Assembly (NCBI RefSeq): GCF_963678635.1 | Contig: NC_087063.1 | Span: forward strand, 54,263,074-54,327,073 | Length of the DNA: 64,000 nt | Direction of reading: 5' to 3' | DNA from: Symsagittifera roscoffensis | Lineage: Eukaryota; Xenacoelomorpha; Acoela; Convolutidae | Shown here: positions 54,712 to 64,000 of the stretch, piece by piece | Numbering within the stretch: position 1 is the first letter of the stretch | Layout of the letters: each line of letters starts with the position of its first letter | Position numbers and translations under genes: made by a program | Notes under the pieces: model-generated | What the model was told of the DNA's origin: nothing | The model's database searches: none | Seen by the model: the letters and a program-made list of their open reading frames with translations, nothing else

Positions 54712-55242
54712 ATGGACAATTTCAACCTGGATGAATTGATGGACCTGGCAGAGGCATATGTAGAACCGATGGTAGATGCGATCTATCGTCGGCTGATCGA
54801 ACGAGACTTCGCTCTGGAGGACCCAGAGGTGGTCATGTTGCTGACCGCCCTGATCAACATCTTGGGGCACGACAACCGTGGGGACCGCCCCACGGAAGTC
54901 CTGTTGATGGCAGCATATGGAGAAAGAGGAGTACTAGACCGCCCGAACATGAGAGTGATGAGGTGGAGAAACGGGGCTCTCTCAGGGAGTGACTTGGCGA
55001 ATGAGCCTGGATTGGGAAGTTCTAGGACTTACCAGCCAGGTGAGATGCCAATGCCCTCCAAGCCTAAACCTAGGCTGACGAGAATGCATCGGGAGATGAA
55101 CAGCAAGGCGACCTCGTCTGGTTCACCACTGAGAGCAGCTGTGCCACCAAAAAGGGCGAAAGTAACACAGAAGGTTCAGACGAACCAAACCATACAAGAT
55201 CGAGACAGAAATGAACATCAGACACAGCGAAATTTATTGTAG
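54712..55242 (+). CDS. Cistron 2, truncated N-terminal part (element C)
   Basis: Starts MDNFNLDELMDLAEAYV at 54712. It keeps the segment B has lost (ILGHDNRGDRP ... RGVLDRPN). The helical N-terminus and PPKRAKV segment are present, but near 55,205 the frame runs through a deletion junction into out-of-phase cistron 3 sequence and stops at 55242. Coiled coil and SGNH domain are gone. Probably non-functional. Confidence 0.8.
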   Translation: MDNFNLDELMDLAEAYVEPMVDAIYRRLIERDFALEDPEVVMLLTALINILGHDNRGDRPTEVLLMAAYGERGVLDRPNMRVMRWRNGALSGSDLANEPGLGSSRTYQPGEMPMPSKPKPRLTRMHREMNSKATSSGSPLRAAVPPKRAKVTQKVQTNQTIQDRDRNEHQTQRNLL

Positions 55243-56411
55243 GCCATCAGGAGCACGATATTTGGTGGGCTCAACGTTGGCTCCAATGTGCAAGAGCAGA
55301 TATCCTATACATTTCGTAGCTGTGGACGTGAAGAGTACAAGAACGATTGTGGATCAAGCCTTCTCAGTGCCGAAGTGTGTGAGATTGGCGAGAATGTCTG
55401 AAAAGTCTTACGAGTTACTATGTAAGATGTTCTCAGCAATTCCAGAGAGAACCAAAGAGGAGTTGGAGTCAATACTAGGAAAGAAGTTCATGGGATATGT
55501 GAGCGGGAACTTCAGTGACTTTGAGAAACAGAAACAGAGAGGATCAACTGTCACAGATTACAATGCAGTAGATGAGAATGATGAAATCCACCGAGTGATG
55601 ATGGAAGTGGAACCATTGCTGGAAGCTTCGGGAAAACGTAATTGGAGGAGCATCATGTTGACGCATGATGAGTTTCCTTGCCACTGCTTGCTGCAGACCT
55701 GGTGGTAATCTGATGTTGATCTGGGACTCTGGAGAGCTGCTCTCCATGGGTTTACCAGATTCATCACAGCCCGTAACAATAGTGATAGTGGGAGTTATGA
55801 TGGCGATACGATGGATGGAAGCTCATGTGAGAGAAAATAATAGACAGGAGGCACCGACGAGAGAACAATTGCGGAAATTAGATTGTCTAAAAGACTTAGA
55901 TCTTTTTGAGACAATGTGCAAAGTTCTAAACATTCCGATGGAAGTGAAGAAGATATGGGCGAGAAAACGATTGATGCCATGGTTCAGAGCTAACATGACT
56001 GCATGGTTGTACGAGTATGCGAAAAAGCATATGTCGAAGCATGGCAGAGTATATAGTGAATATCAGCTGGACATTGGGGCAGGAGCTTTCAAGCGAGCTT
56101 TCGTGACCCATCGGAATGCAGTGACCACCGCTGTGAAGAGAATTTCCAGGACGAGTGAGCGTAGTGGAAATGAGAAGGCAGAGATGCTGAAAGAAGATCT
56201 GGAGAGAAACGTGACGTTGTGTCTCCACAACAGCTTCTGTAGAAACAGAGAATCCAACGTGGATCCCCTACCTTGCTGTAAACAGAGGGTAGAAGAGCAG
56301 AAGTGTTGGAGGACGGCTTCCAACAGCGTCAGGATAGCCAACGATGTGCTACAAGACACGGAAACCGAAAGTGCGGAGTCAGTGTCACAGGAAGAAGAAA
56401 TGGAACATTGA
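55211..56411 (+). pseudogene. Cistron 3, C-terminal remnant (element C)
   Basis: Corresponds to B 9,770-8,570. Frame 55211-55708 (MNIRHSEIYCRPSGARYLVG ... EFPCHCLLQTWW) is broken by a 14-base deletion flanked by TGGT repeats near 55,705. Frame 55665-56411 carries the rest (DIGAGAFKRAFVTHR ... EEEMEH). The N-terminal 1,700 or so codons are missing. The part that remains is well conserved with B. Confidence 0.8.
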
Positions 56412-56817
56412 CGAATGGTCGAGAAAACAAAAGGCAACAAGAAAGAAAATTAGAAGAATTTAGAAGTTTTAGAACTTCTAAACGACGAAAAAAGCAGAGA
56501 ACAAAGGAATGATGAAGAAAAGTCAAAACTCAGAATTGTTTTATGTGTGTGAAAGACTCAAGTGAGAAACCAAGCAACCAAGTTGTAATTGAAAACTGAA
56601 ACATTTTGTTGAGTTTTGAAATTGTTGCATTTATAAATTTGCATTTTGATTTTAGTTGAAGTGGCTTTAGAGACACTCACTTATTATTTATTTAGAAAGG
56701 CTTAAGGGAAGAGTATATTTAAATATTCCAGCCTGCATGATTGTTTTTAATCACTTAGGAAGACTGATCACTTTGTGGTGACATGAGAGACTTGAGTAAT
56801 CTCTTGAGGAGGGAGGT
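56412..56817 (+). other. 3' untranslated region and PPT of element C
   Basis: About 400 A/T-rich bases ending in GAGGAGGGAGG (56806-56816), the PPT just before LTR2. The 33 bases from 56785 equal those at 30646-30678. No gene seen. Confidence 0.75.
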
Positions 56818-58930
56818 TGTTACATTGTTCTTTCTAACCACAAAGTTTCTTAGTTTTAATATTCAGGACAATAAACAAGCAAGATTTCCGAAGGGAAGGA
56901 GCATAGTAGGATAATTTTAGCTTGTTGGTTGGCAGGACTGTCCTGCAAGCCAACACCTTTTAAATCTAGGAGAAAAAGTTTTAATCGGGACATTGACACT
57001 GGAAGTCAGAAAATATGTTTTATCTTAGGTTGTATCCTCAAAGTGCAGGTTAATGAGAGAATTTGAATTCTATAGTGATGTAGTATGATGCCATTTATAT
57101 TCTGCAGTGAGTCGATGTGACGTAGATAAAAGTAATTTTGTGCATTTTGCAAATTCTGTTCGATGACATTGTAACCATTTAGAACATTGCGCGATTCAAT
57201 GAGGACATTGACCGGACTGACCGGGGAGTATGTGACATTCGACCAGAATGTGAAAATGCAATCTCTGCAGAATTCGGAATTTTAGCAGTAAGCCTTCCGG
57301 ATTGGTGGTTTTTAAGAACTAAGGGCATTATTGGAACGTTTAGCCAAACGGTGAGGGCTGGAATATTCTAGTATTTTAAAATTTCAAAGATTCGAATGAT
57401 GGCGTCACATTTCTGAGAAATGCTGAAACGGCCATTTTAGCAAAAAGAACTAAGAAAAACAGAACAACTTTATCTGTGATTGCGAACAGAACGAAAATCG
57501 GAATTAAAGAAAACGACAACGAATTACAGAGAACGTTCCGAGTTGCAACTATTGTGCTGCTACAATAGTTGCAAGGCCGTTGCGAACAACGGTGAAGGGT
57601 AAGAAATCAGCCTTCCGGATTGGGAAGAAATCGAGATCAACGGGCTTGATTCAGCGGATTCAAAAATCCGGAAGGGTCTCGGGACGGAAAACTTTTATTG
57701 ACTCGTGTGAACTTTTAGCATCCTGTCATGTCCTGACTTGAATTTAATTGATATTTGGATTAGTTTTGACAAGGATGAGGTGCTAAGAGTTGGGGGGAAA
57801 GGGTTGATCCATCTTCGATGGAGATGATGATTTTTTTCTACTGAACAAAAACAATAGTAATATAATAAGTAGTAGCCCTGTTTTTAGGAGTGACCTCGTG
57901 GTCTGGGGATACTGAGACCCAGCCATGAGCTCACTATCTTTGCATGTAATTCAGTTAATTTGAGCGTTCTGGTCGAAGCCGGAGAACAGTAACGTTTTTG
58001 TCGACCCGTGTGACATTCGACCAGAATGGCCAAAATGCAATTTATGCAGACTTCGAATTTTTAGCAGTAAGCCTTCCGAGTTGATGATTTCGAAGGATTA
58101 GCGATGTTATTGGAACGTTTAGCCAAGCGGTGAGGGCTAGAATATTCTAGTATTTTAAATTTTCAAAATTTCGAATGATGACGTCACATTTCGGAGAAAT
58201 GCTGAAACGGCCATTTTTAACAAAAAACGAGTGAAAAAAGAGAACAACTTTATCTGTGATTGCGAACAGAACGAAAATCGAGATTAAAGAAAAACGACAA
58301 CGAACTACAATAGCAGAGAGCGTTCCAAGTTGCAACTATTGTGCTGCTACAATAGTTGCAAGGCCGTTGCCACTAACGGTGAAGGGTGAGAACCAGCCTT
58401 CCGGATTGGTGTGAAGTTGAACTTAAGGAGCTTGATTCACTGGATTCAAGAATCCGGAAGGGTTTCGGGACTGGATTTTTTAGCCTTTTATATAAACTTT
58501 TAGCTTCTTGTCATGTCCTGAATTGAATTTAATTAACAACTGGATTCATTTTGATAAGGATGAGAAGCTAGGAGTTGGGGGAAAGGGTTGATCCATCTTC
58601 GATGGAGGTGATGATTTTTATCTACTGAACAAAAACAATAGTAATATAATAAGTAGTAGCCCTGTTTTTAGGAGTGACCTCGTGGTCTGGGGATACTGAG
58701 ACCCAGCCATGAGCTCACTATTTTTGCATGTAATTCAGTTAATTTGAGCGTTCTGGTCGAAGCCGGAGAACAGTAACGTTTTTGTCGAACCGATGTAAGA
58801 AAGACCACCGAAAAGTACTGGCTTGGTAGAGACGGTGAAAAACATGCAAAGCTCTGTTTAGACGCTAGCCAGTCGTCTTAAGACTTAGTTTTGTTATCCG
58901 TCGATATGTATCTTCCGGGCGAATGTTACA
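56818..58930 (+). repeat. 3' LTR of C and 5' LTR of D (LTR2), 2,113 bp
   Basis: Starts TGTTACATTG and ends GAATGTTACA, as LTR1. The first 410 bases are nearly identical to LTR1. It is about 780 bases longer because of an internal tandem duplication. It is followed at once by a PBS, leader and gag, so it serves both neighbours. Confidence 0.9.
57231..58791 (+). repeat. Tandem duplication inside LTR2 (about 780 bp, two diverged halves)
   Basis: Units 57231-58008 and 58009-58791 both start TGTGACATTCGACCAGAATG. The first is close to LTR1; the second differs by roughly a tenth of bases (for example GGCCAAAATGCAATTTATGC and TTCCGAGTTGATGATTTCG). The halves thus come from two different LTR versions joined by unequal recombination, not from a simple recent duplication. 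Confidence 0.85.
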
Positions 58931-58942
58931 TGTATGTTTTTA

Positions 58943-58963
58943 TGGCGCTCCTGGGTGTTATTC
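58943..58963 (+). promoter_or_regulatory. Primer binding site of element D
   Basis: TGGCGCTCCTGGGTGTTATT, 12 bases after the LTR2 end, as in C and B. Confidence 0.7.
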
Positions 58964-60928
58964 TTTTTTAACATCATGACCGGCAGAACCGTTAACGAGC
59001 ACTCCGCGCCGAGCGGATGCTCACATTAACGCCCTTAATAGGCCTAAACCGCCGGGGCGGAAGGGTAGTTCGGAACGCGGAGGCCTTCCGGATTGCCGTG
59101 AATAGTTTTTTAACCTAGTTGAGACCGAAAATTCACGAACCAGGAAGGGTGGGGGGATCGGCCGTCTCCTCGTCCCCTGAGTGGTTGGTGACCAAAAACA
59201 CTTAAAGATATAAGTAAAACCAAACAAAAAGTAGTATAGTACCCAAGAAAAACAAAAAACATAAAAAATAACCGAAAAAACCAAAAACAGTAAAAAAGTA
59301 AAAAATCAGTAGAAATCATCCCCCCAGACAAGATGTGATTCAACCCCCCCGTTTGTTGTTGATAGATATATTGTTGTTACAGGCATTTATATCAGTCAGG
59401 ATCGTTACGATCAATTTTGTGGCCCGTTTGTGAGGCTTGTACTGTAGGGTTATTTGAGCATTTAAGCACGTTAATGATAAATTGCGCTCAATCCGGAAGG
59501 GTCAGCTGATTTGCGCTCAATTCGGAAGGGTCTTGGGTGAAGACCGATCCGGCAAGCAGTACAAGGAGCAACAAGAAGGGGCTCAACGACAACAACAATC
59601 GACTGTTGGGTATCGTTAACAAGTTTTGTATCCCTTTTGGTACAAAAAGTAAGATAGTAATCTGTGGGGGGCTCGACAGTGCTGCACTGTAGTGACCCTT
59701 CACCGAACTGCGAATATCCGAGTTAAGCACCTTAATTCGGATATTAAACAGACCCGGAGGGGTATAGTATTACTAATATTATTACTTATATAGCCTATAT
59801 TAATAGTCTTATATCGATTTTCAGTCAAAAACAACGAAAACAGACCGGTTTTTAGGATCAAAATTGCGATATTTTGATCCCCCCACAAGTCGCGATTTTT
59901 GAGATATCGATATTTTCTGAAACGGAAAAAAGCGCTGAGTTAGTGTGTTACATCGTAACTGCACTACTGTAATAAGTAGAACCGGTTAACTTTAGTTCGG
60001 AAGTGGTTAGAACTAGTTTGGTACCAAAAACCAAATTTTCCCAATTTTTGATAGTAAAAAACACTATAAAATCAGAAAATTTTTTGAAATCTTTGAGTTA
60101 GGACAGTAAAAATAGTTGTTCGGACAACGTCCACTAGTGAATCTACGAGTTTTAAAACCCGCTACCCGAAAGCCTTCCGGGTTGCAGAGAAATCGAACAT
60201 AACGTGTTTGATTTGGTGGATTCATCAATCCGGAGGGGTCCAGGTAGCATAGTTTTTCGCAAATTTTTTCTACAAAAGCGTTTTAGATCGGGTCTTTTGC
60301 ATTGAACTAGAAGAGTATAGGCCTTGTGAGCTCAGATCAATAATTTTTAGGTCGAAAGGACCAGATTTGCGGAAAAAGTTAGGCGGAACCTATAAGAGAG
60401 GAAATTTTTGAATTTGGAAAAAAGACGTTTTGGTTAATAACTTTGGAACTACAGAGCATATCGAGTCAATCTTGGTACCATTAGATCAGAAATTAGCTGA
60501 ACTTACTAGTAGGAAAGAGAATTACTCGAAAAAGCGAGCGAGAAAATTTTTTGAGATTGTTTTTAGCAAATTACACAAATCCGGAGGGGTACACCCTTCA
60601 CGTTTTATAAATTTTTCTGAAAAACCCTTATACCCCTACCAAAAGTTGATAGCGATTGAACTAAGTAACTTAGGACAGTTCTAGACAAAAAGGGAGGGCT
60701 GAAGGCACAAGACAACCATAATAGAGTCGAAATTAGGCAAGTGATAAGACCCTTCACCGTTAGTGTGAATTGTCAAATAAGTGCCTTAACTTCAATCCGG
60801 AGGGGTCTAGGAAAGGACCCTATACCCTTCCCAGTTAATTCAAACAGCATAAAAGCAACGCAGAACGTATCCGGAGGGGTATAAGCTGAAATTAAGAAAA
60901 CTACAAAAAGCTACTTTGACAGAGCTAA

Positions 60929-61005
60929 GGGCTCCCAATCCGGAGGGGTCTAAATTCTGACAGTCCGGAAGGGTCCTATTTGTGCCAATCCGGAGGGGTA
61001 TCATT
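60929..61005 (+). repeat. CCGGA minisatellite in D leader
   Basis: Three units of (A/C)AATCCGGAGGGGTC type, against about seven in C at the same place. Confidence 0.8.
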
Positions 61006-61230
61006 TTATTAAGGACTTAGGTAAACGGAAGAAAGACTAAAAAGCGAGAGGTATTAGGTTATTAATACACAGGCTAGGTATCAGTGACTGCACTGGTAAC
61101 TTGCCTTTCAATAAGAACCAGACTAATACAGAACAGGTCCGAACTCGGATATTCGCGACACTAAGTCTAAATTAAAAAGGGCGTGATTCATTGGTGTGGA
61201 TTGAAACATAATACGTTTTTGGGAAAAGTG

Positions 61231-61338
61231 ACTGCCCTGAGGATTTTAGTAGGTCTAGCTCGGGCAGTCCGAAGGCAGATAGGTAACACAGTACTCGGTG
61301 GGTGCAATAGACGCCCACTTGAGAAAATTACTGCCTTC
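61231..61338 (+). other. Conserved structured RNA region in D leader
   Basis: Same stems as C: ACTGCCCTGAG 61231-61241 with 61259-61268; GAAGGCAG 61271-61278 with 61331-61338; GTGGGTG 61298-61304 with 61312-61318. Confidence 0.6.
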
Positions 61339-61776
61339 AAAGTTTTGTCTGTTTGGTGCAGCACCAAGCAGGGAAAGCTTTTTCTTTAAAAGACAGGTTC
61401 GACCATTGTACTGCGACCGACTAAGAGTACAAGACACATACGTTTTTTTATATATACATTCATATTGTGTCAATATATATTTTTTGTTTTTGATTTTAAA
61501 TCAACGTAAACTGTGCTTGATTGGGTAGTGAATACACTATCTTTTAAATTGACTGATAACATCATATTGTGCTAGTTTCCAGATCTTTGGACCGGTAATC
61601 GGTTAGTGTGAATAAATTTTATACAAACTGTACTCTGACAACATACAGGGATTCGTGGTCACTATTTAATAGAATCTGGTGAAATTTATTGTGTTGTGTC
61701 ATTATTGTTGTTAATAAAACTATAAGGTCTCTAGCAATTGAGTCAAGAGTAGGCATAGGAAAGTGACAAATAGAGA

Positions 61777-64000
61777 ATGAGTTTAGACAAGTCAAGGATA
61801 CCAAAACGAGGTAATAGCTCTAGGAAATTCATACCTGAAAAGCAAAGAAAAAAGATGACCGATCCTTTTGTGGATTGGATCAAGCGATCCCGGTCTGACA
61901 AAAGGGGGACGGTTTCAGGCAGAATGGTTGAAACGAGAAGTCAGAAGACCTCAGAAGAGCGAAGAGAACTGTTAGAAGTGGAGGTCAATACGGACCATAC
62001 CATGAACGACAACCAGGGAGTAAATGGACTGGAAGGGAGAGGCAGAAGGCTGGCGAGTGAATCTACTCCGGTAGAACAAGGCCATGATTTTGCCACTTCC
62101 ACCGGGACGTTGGATCGAGAGGAGATGTCGGAACTGTCCGACATCTCAACTGAAGTAACGGCAACTAGAAGATCTCCGACAGACAACACTATGATGGCAA
62201 GCGGAACTGGGAAACAAACAACCTCATCATCGTTCTCAGAAAGAATGAAGAACACCTTCGGAAACATCTTTCCATTCAGCATGGGAGGAGGAGCAGGAAA
62301 CGATGGTGAGTCCCAGGAGGAAGAGGATGAAGAGGAGCAAGGGGACTTTGGATCTCAAGTCAGCCTCAATAGTTCGATCCAGGAGAGTGAGGCACACGTC
62401 GGAAGAGAGACTGGAACCATGGATAAATTTGGTGTAGTTACAACGATAAGCAAAGAGGCAAACACACCGGGCCAGTCAAAGGACTTCGCGATTAGGACAA
62501 GTTCGGAGCCACAACCTGGAGAGAGTAGAACCAGAGGGCTTGGCAACGCGTTAATGGATCCTGAATTAAATAATGAAAAGACGTTGAAGCAGAGAGTCAA
62601 GGCCCGGATCTCGACAAGCACGAAGTTACCTGGGACCGACAGGGTTACACCACCACTAGTGACGCCACTCATGGATAACGGGGCAGCACTAGAGGAAGCC
62701 TTAAACAACATAGTGGGCAGTTTAGGAGAACAAAATGAACAGATGTCGATAAGGATGAGTGAACTGGAAAGAGCAGTTCACATTGAAAGAGAAAGTCTGC
62801 GGGAAGAAATAAACCGCAACAGACAAGAAGTTGGCAGAAGCGAAAAACGCTTGAAAGAAAGAACGGACGAACATATGACGAGGAACTTGTCGCGAATGAC
62901 AAGAGAGGCGGAACAGAGGGAGTTACGCTTAAGAGCCGACATGGAGAAGTTAAGAATTCAGCAAGAGCAGTCTCTTGGGTCTCTTGACACAAAGATAGAC
63001 GCGATGATGGAGAGGCGAACTCAGGCTATCATGGATAGGTTGGACGGGCTACTAAGCAGCAAGAGTGGACCAAAAGAAGGAGAGCCGAACTCGGGAGGTC
63101 CAAGCAGGGAACCGAGGGTGAACTTCAATGAACATCAAAGGAGGAAGACGTATGGATCCACTAGAGGCAGGGGCAGTTCATCAGGCTATGCCACAAGGGG
63201 TAATACAGCATGGGGCCCGAACAGTAGAGCAAGTTCAACGGGGAACAGACAAACCTCGAAAGAACGGCCAACGCAAAGCACACATGCGACTGGGAGAAGC
63301 GATTCTGGCAACATGGGGCATACAAGCCCGAGGAGGAGTCACATGGGCCAAGCGGGAAACGCTCATGGTGATTCGGATTGCAGGGATGCACCGCACACAG
63401 AGCCTTCGACAAGGTGTGAGGACACTCAAGCGGGACACTCAAGGGATGCTACGGCAATGGTCACAGCATTTGAACCCCTGAACAGGTCTTTAGAGACATT
63501 CCTGACGAGGTTATCTAGAACCAATGAACGTAGTGAGAAGTCCAGAAGAGTCTTTAAGAAGCCAAGATGCTACAAAGACGAATCTGATGGCTGTATTGAT
63601 ACCTGGATAGAGGTAATGAAGCTGCATTTCGAGGAAGAGGACTTGTCGGAGAGACAGGAATGCAGCGCGCTCACCAGCAACTTAGAAGGGACAGCCCTAA
63701 ACTGTGTCATGGCCAAGAAACAGTATCAACGTGACACTGCTGAGAAAATCTTCGAAATCTTGTTAAACCGTTTCGGATCAGGGGTGCAGGGGCACCAGGC
63801 GATGATGCGCTTCGAGAAACGGAGGCAACGAGAAGATGAAACAATAGACAAGTTTCTCGATGATTTGGAAATGCTGAGAAGACGCAGCCAACCGGATGAG
63901 TCAAACCGAAGGATGAACCTGGCCGTAGCCTCAAAATTCATCGATGGTGTGAAAAATGATGAACTTCGTACGATGCTAGCAACGCATTACACACCACTAT
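61777..64000 (+). CDS. gag: gag of element D (intact, 3' end outside window)
   Basis: ATG at 61777 (MSLDKSRIPK). Open for all 741 codons to the window edge. It has the acidic patch (SQEEEDEEEQGDF), the coiled coil (SLGEQNEQMSIRMSELERAV onwards) and the retrotransposon gag capsid region (KKPRCYKDESDGCIDTWIEV ...). The zinc knuckles would lie just beyond the edge. D has no visible break, so it may be the least damaged element of the locus. Confidence 0.93.
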   Translation, partial: MSLDKSRIPKRGNSSRKFIPEKQRKKMTDPFVDWIKRSRSDKRGTVSGRMVETRSQKTSEERRELLEVEVNTDHTMNDNQGVNGLEGRGRRLASESTPVEQGHDFATSTGTLDREEMSELSDISTEVTATRRSPTDNTMMASGTGKQTTSSSFSERMKNTFGNIFPFSMGGGAGNDGESQEEEDEEEQGDFGSQVSLNSSIQESEAHVGRETGTMDKFGVVTTISKEANTPGQSKDFAIRTSSEPQPGESRTRGLGNALMDPELNNEKTLKQRVKARISTSTKLPGTDRVTPPLVTPLMDNGAALEEALNNIVGSLGEQNEQMSIRMSELERAVHIERESLREEINRNRQEVGRSEKRLKERTDEHMTRNLSRMTREAEQRELRLRADMEKLRIQQEQSLGSLDTKIDAMMERRTQAIMDRLDGLLSSKSGPKEGEPNSGGPSREPRVNFNEHQRRKTYGSTRGRGSSSGYATRGNTAWGPNSRASSTGNRQTSKERPTQSTHATGRSDSGNMGHTSPRRSHMGQAGNAHGDSDCRDAPHTEPSTRCEDTQAGHSRDATAMVTAFEPLNRSLETFLTRLSRTNERSEKSRRVFKKPRCYKDESDGCIDTWIEVMKLHFEEEDLSERQECSALTSNLEGTALNCVMAKKQYQRDTAEKIFEILLNRFGSGVQGHQAMMRFEKRRQREDETIDKFLDDLEMLRRRSQPDESNRRMNLAVASKFIDGVKNDELRTMLATHYTPL

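Larger units (their letters stand above)
30646..58930 (+). mobile_element. Element C: giant gypsy-type retrotransposon with internal triplication and deletion
   Basis: 5' LTR 30679-32008, PBS 32021, leader to 34933, gag-PR-RT-RH 34934-41818, three tandem copies of a 4.9 kb PR-RT-RH-IN segment, IN-macro to 54322, truncated cistron 2, the end of cistron 3, PPT, and 3' LTR 56818-58930. The two LTRs are nearly identical outside an internal duplication, so insertion was recent. Without the triplication and with the deleted 6.9 kb restored in length, it would be about 24.5 kb, matching B. Confidence 0.9.
58931..61776 (+). other. 5' leader of element D (about 2.85 kb)
   Basis: Homologous to the C leader from PBS to gag. 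Short frames at 60430-60684 and 61183-61389 parallel those in C but not B. No gene called. Confidence 0.8.
58931..64000 (+). mobile_element. Element D: gypsy-type retrotransposon, 5' part only
   Basis: PBS, leader and gag follow LTR2 directly and run out of the window. D is close to C in leader and gag (a few percent difference) but differs by small indels, for example extra codons in gag (EVEVNT) and fewer minisatellite units. Confidence 0.9.

Overview
The whole 64 kb is eukaryotic repeat DNA made of giant Ty3/gypsy-type LTR retrotransposons. I found no host gene. The gag-pol order (CCHC gag, DTG protease, YVDD reverse transcriptase, RNase H, HHCC/DD35E integrase with a GPY/F-like tail) is typical of metazoan gypsy elements. 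The organism is most likely an invertebrate animal. A nematode would fit my impression of the proteins, but nothing here proves it.

Layout. (A) 1-6840, plus strand: an old, diverged and badly broken element: RT (catalytic DD deleted), RNase H, integrase (catalytic Glu changed to Lys), part of a downstream unknown protein, and a 3' LTR. (B) 6841-30645, minus strand: an almost full-length element, pseudogenised by many frameshifts but the only copy here that keeps every module. Reading right to left it has a 5' LTR stub, PBS, 3.3 kb leader, gag-PR-RT-RH-IN, a macro domain, a second cistron (coiled coil plus SGNH hydrolase), a third cistron of about 2,100 codons of unknown function, a PPT and a 1,327 bp LTR. 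(C) 30646-58930, plus strand: a younger relative with a 1,330 bp 5' LTR, 2.9 kb leader and a clean 2,294-codon gag-PR-RT-RH frame. Inside it a 4.9 kb PR-RT-RH-IN segment is present three times in tandem. It ends in an IN-macro fusion, an about 6.9 kb deletion that removed the SGNH domain and most of cistron 3, and a 2,113 bp 3' LTR enlarged by an internal duplication. (D) from 58931, plus strand: that same LTR is followed directly by another PBS, leader and intact gag running off the window. C and D therefore share an LTR, as in a tandem array.

The intact parental element would be about 24.9 kb: LTR 1.33 kb, a structured 3 kb leader, then three cistrons. Cistron 1 supplies capsid, protease, RT/RNase H, integrase and an ADP-ribose-binding-type macro domain. 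Cistron 2 supplies an N-terminal helical/coiled-coil region and a GDSL esterase-type domain with all four SGNH blocks. Cistron 3 is conserved between A, B and C but I do not recognise it.

The most unusual signals are: the macro domain and SGNH hydrolase in one gypsy-type element; the unknown cistron 3; a short nucleotide motif (TTTTGTCCGGGGAGT) that recurs in several reading frames of pol and, as its core, in the LTRs; and an LTR/leader built from repeated complementary GC-rich blocks that should fold into RNA hairpins.
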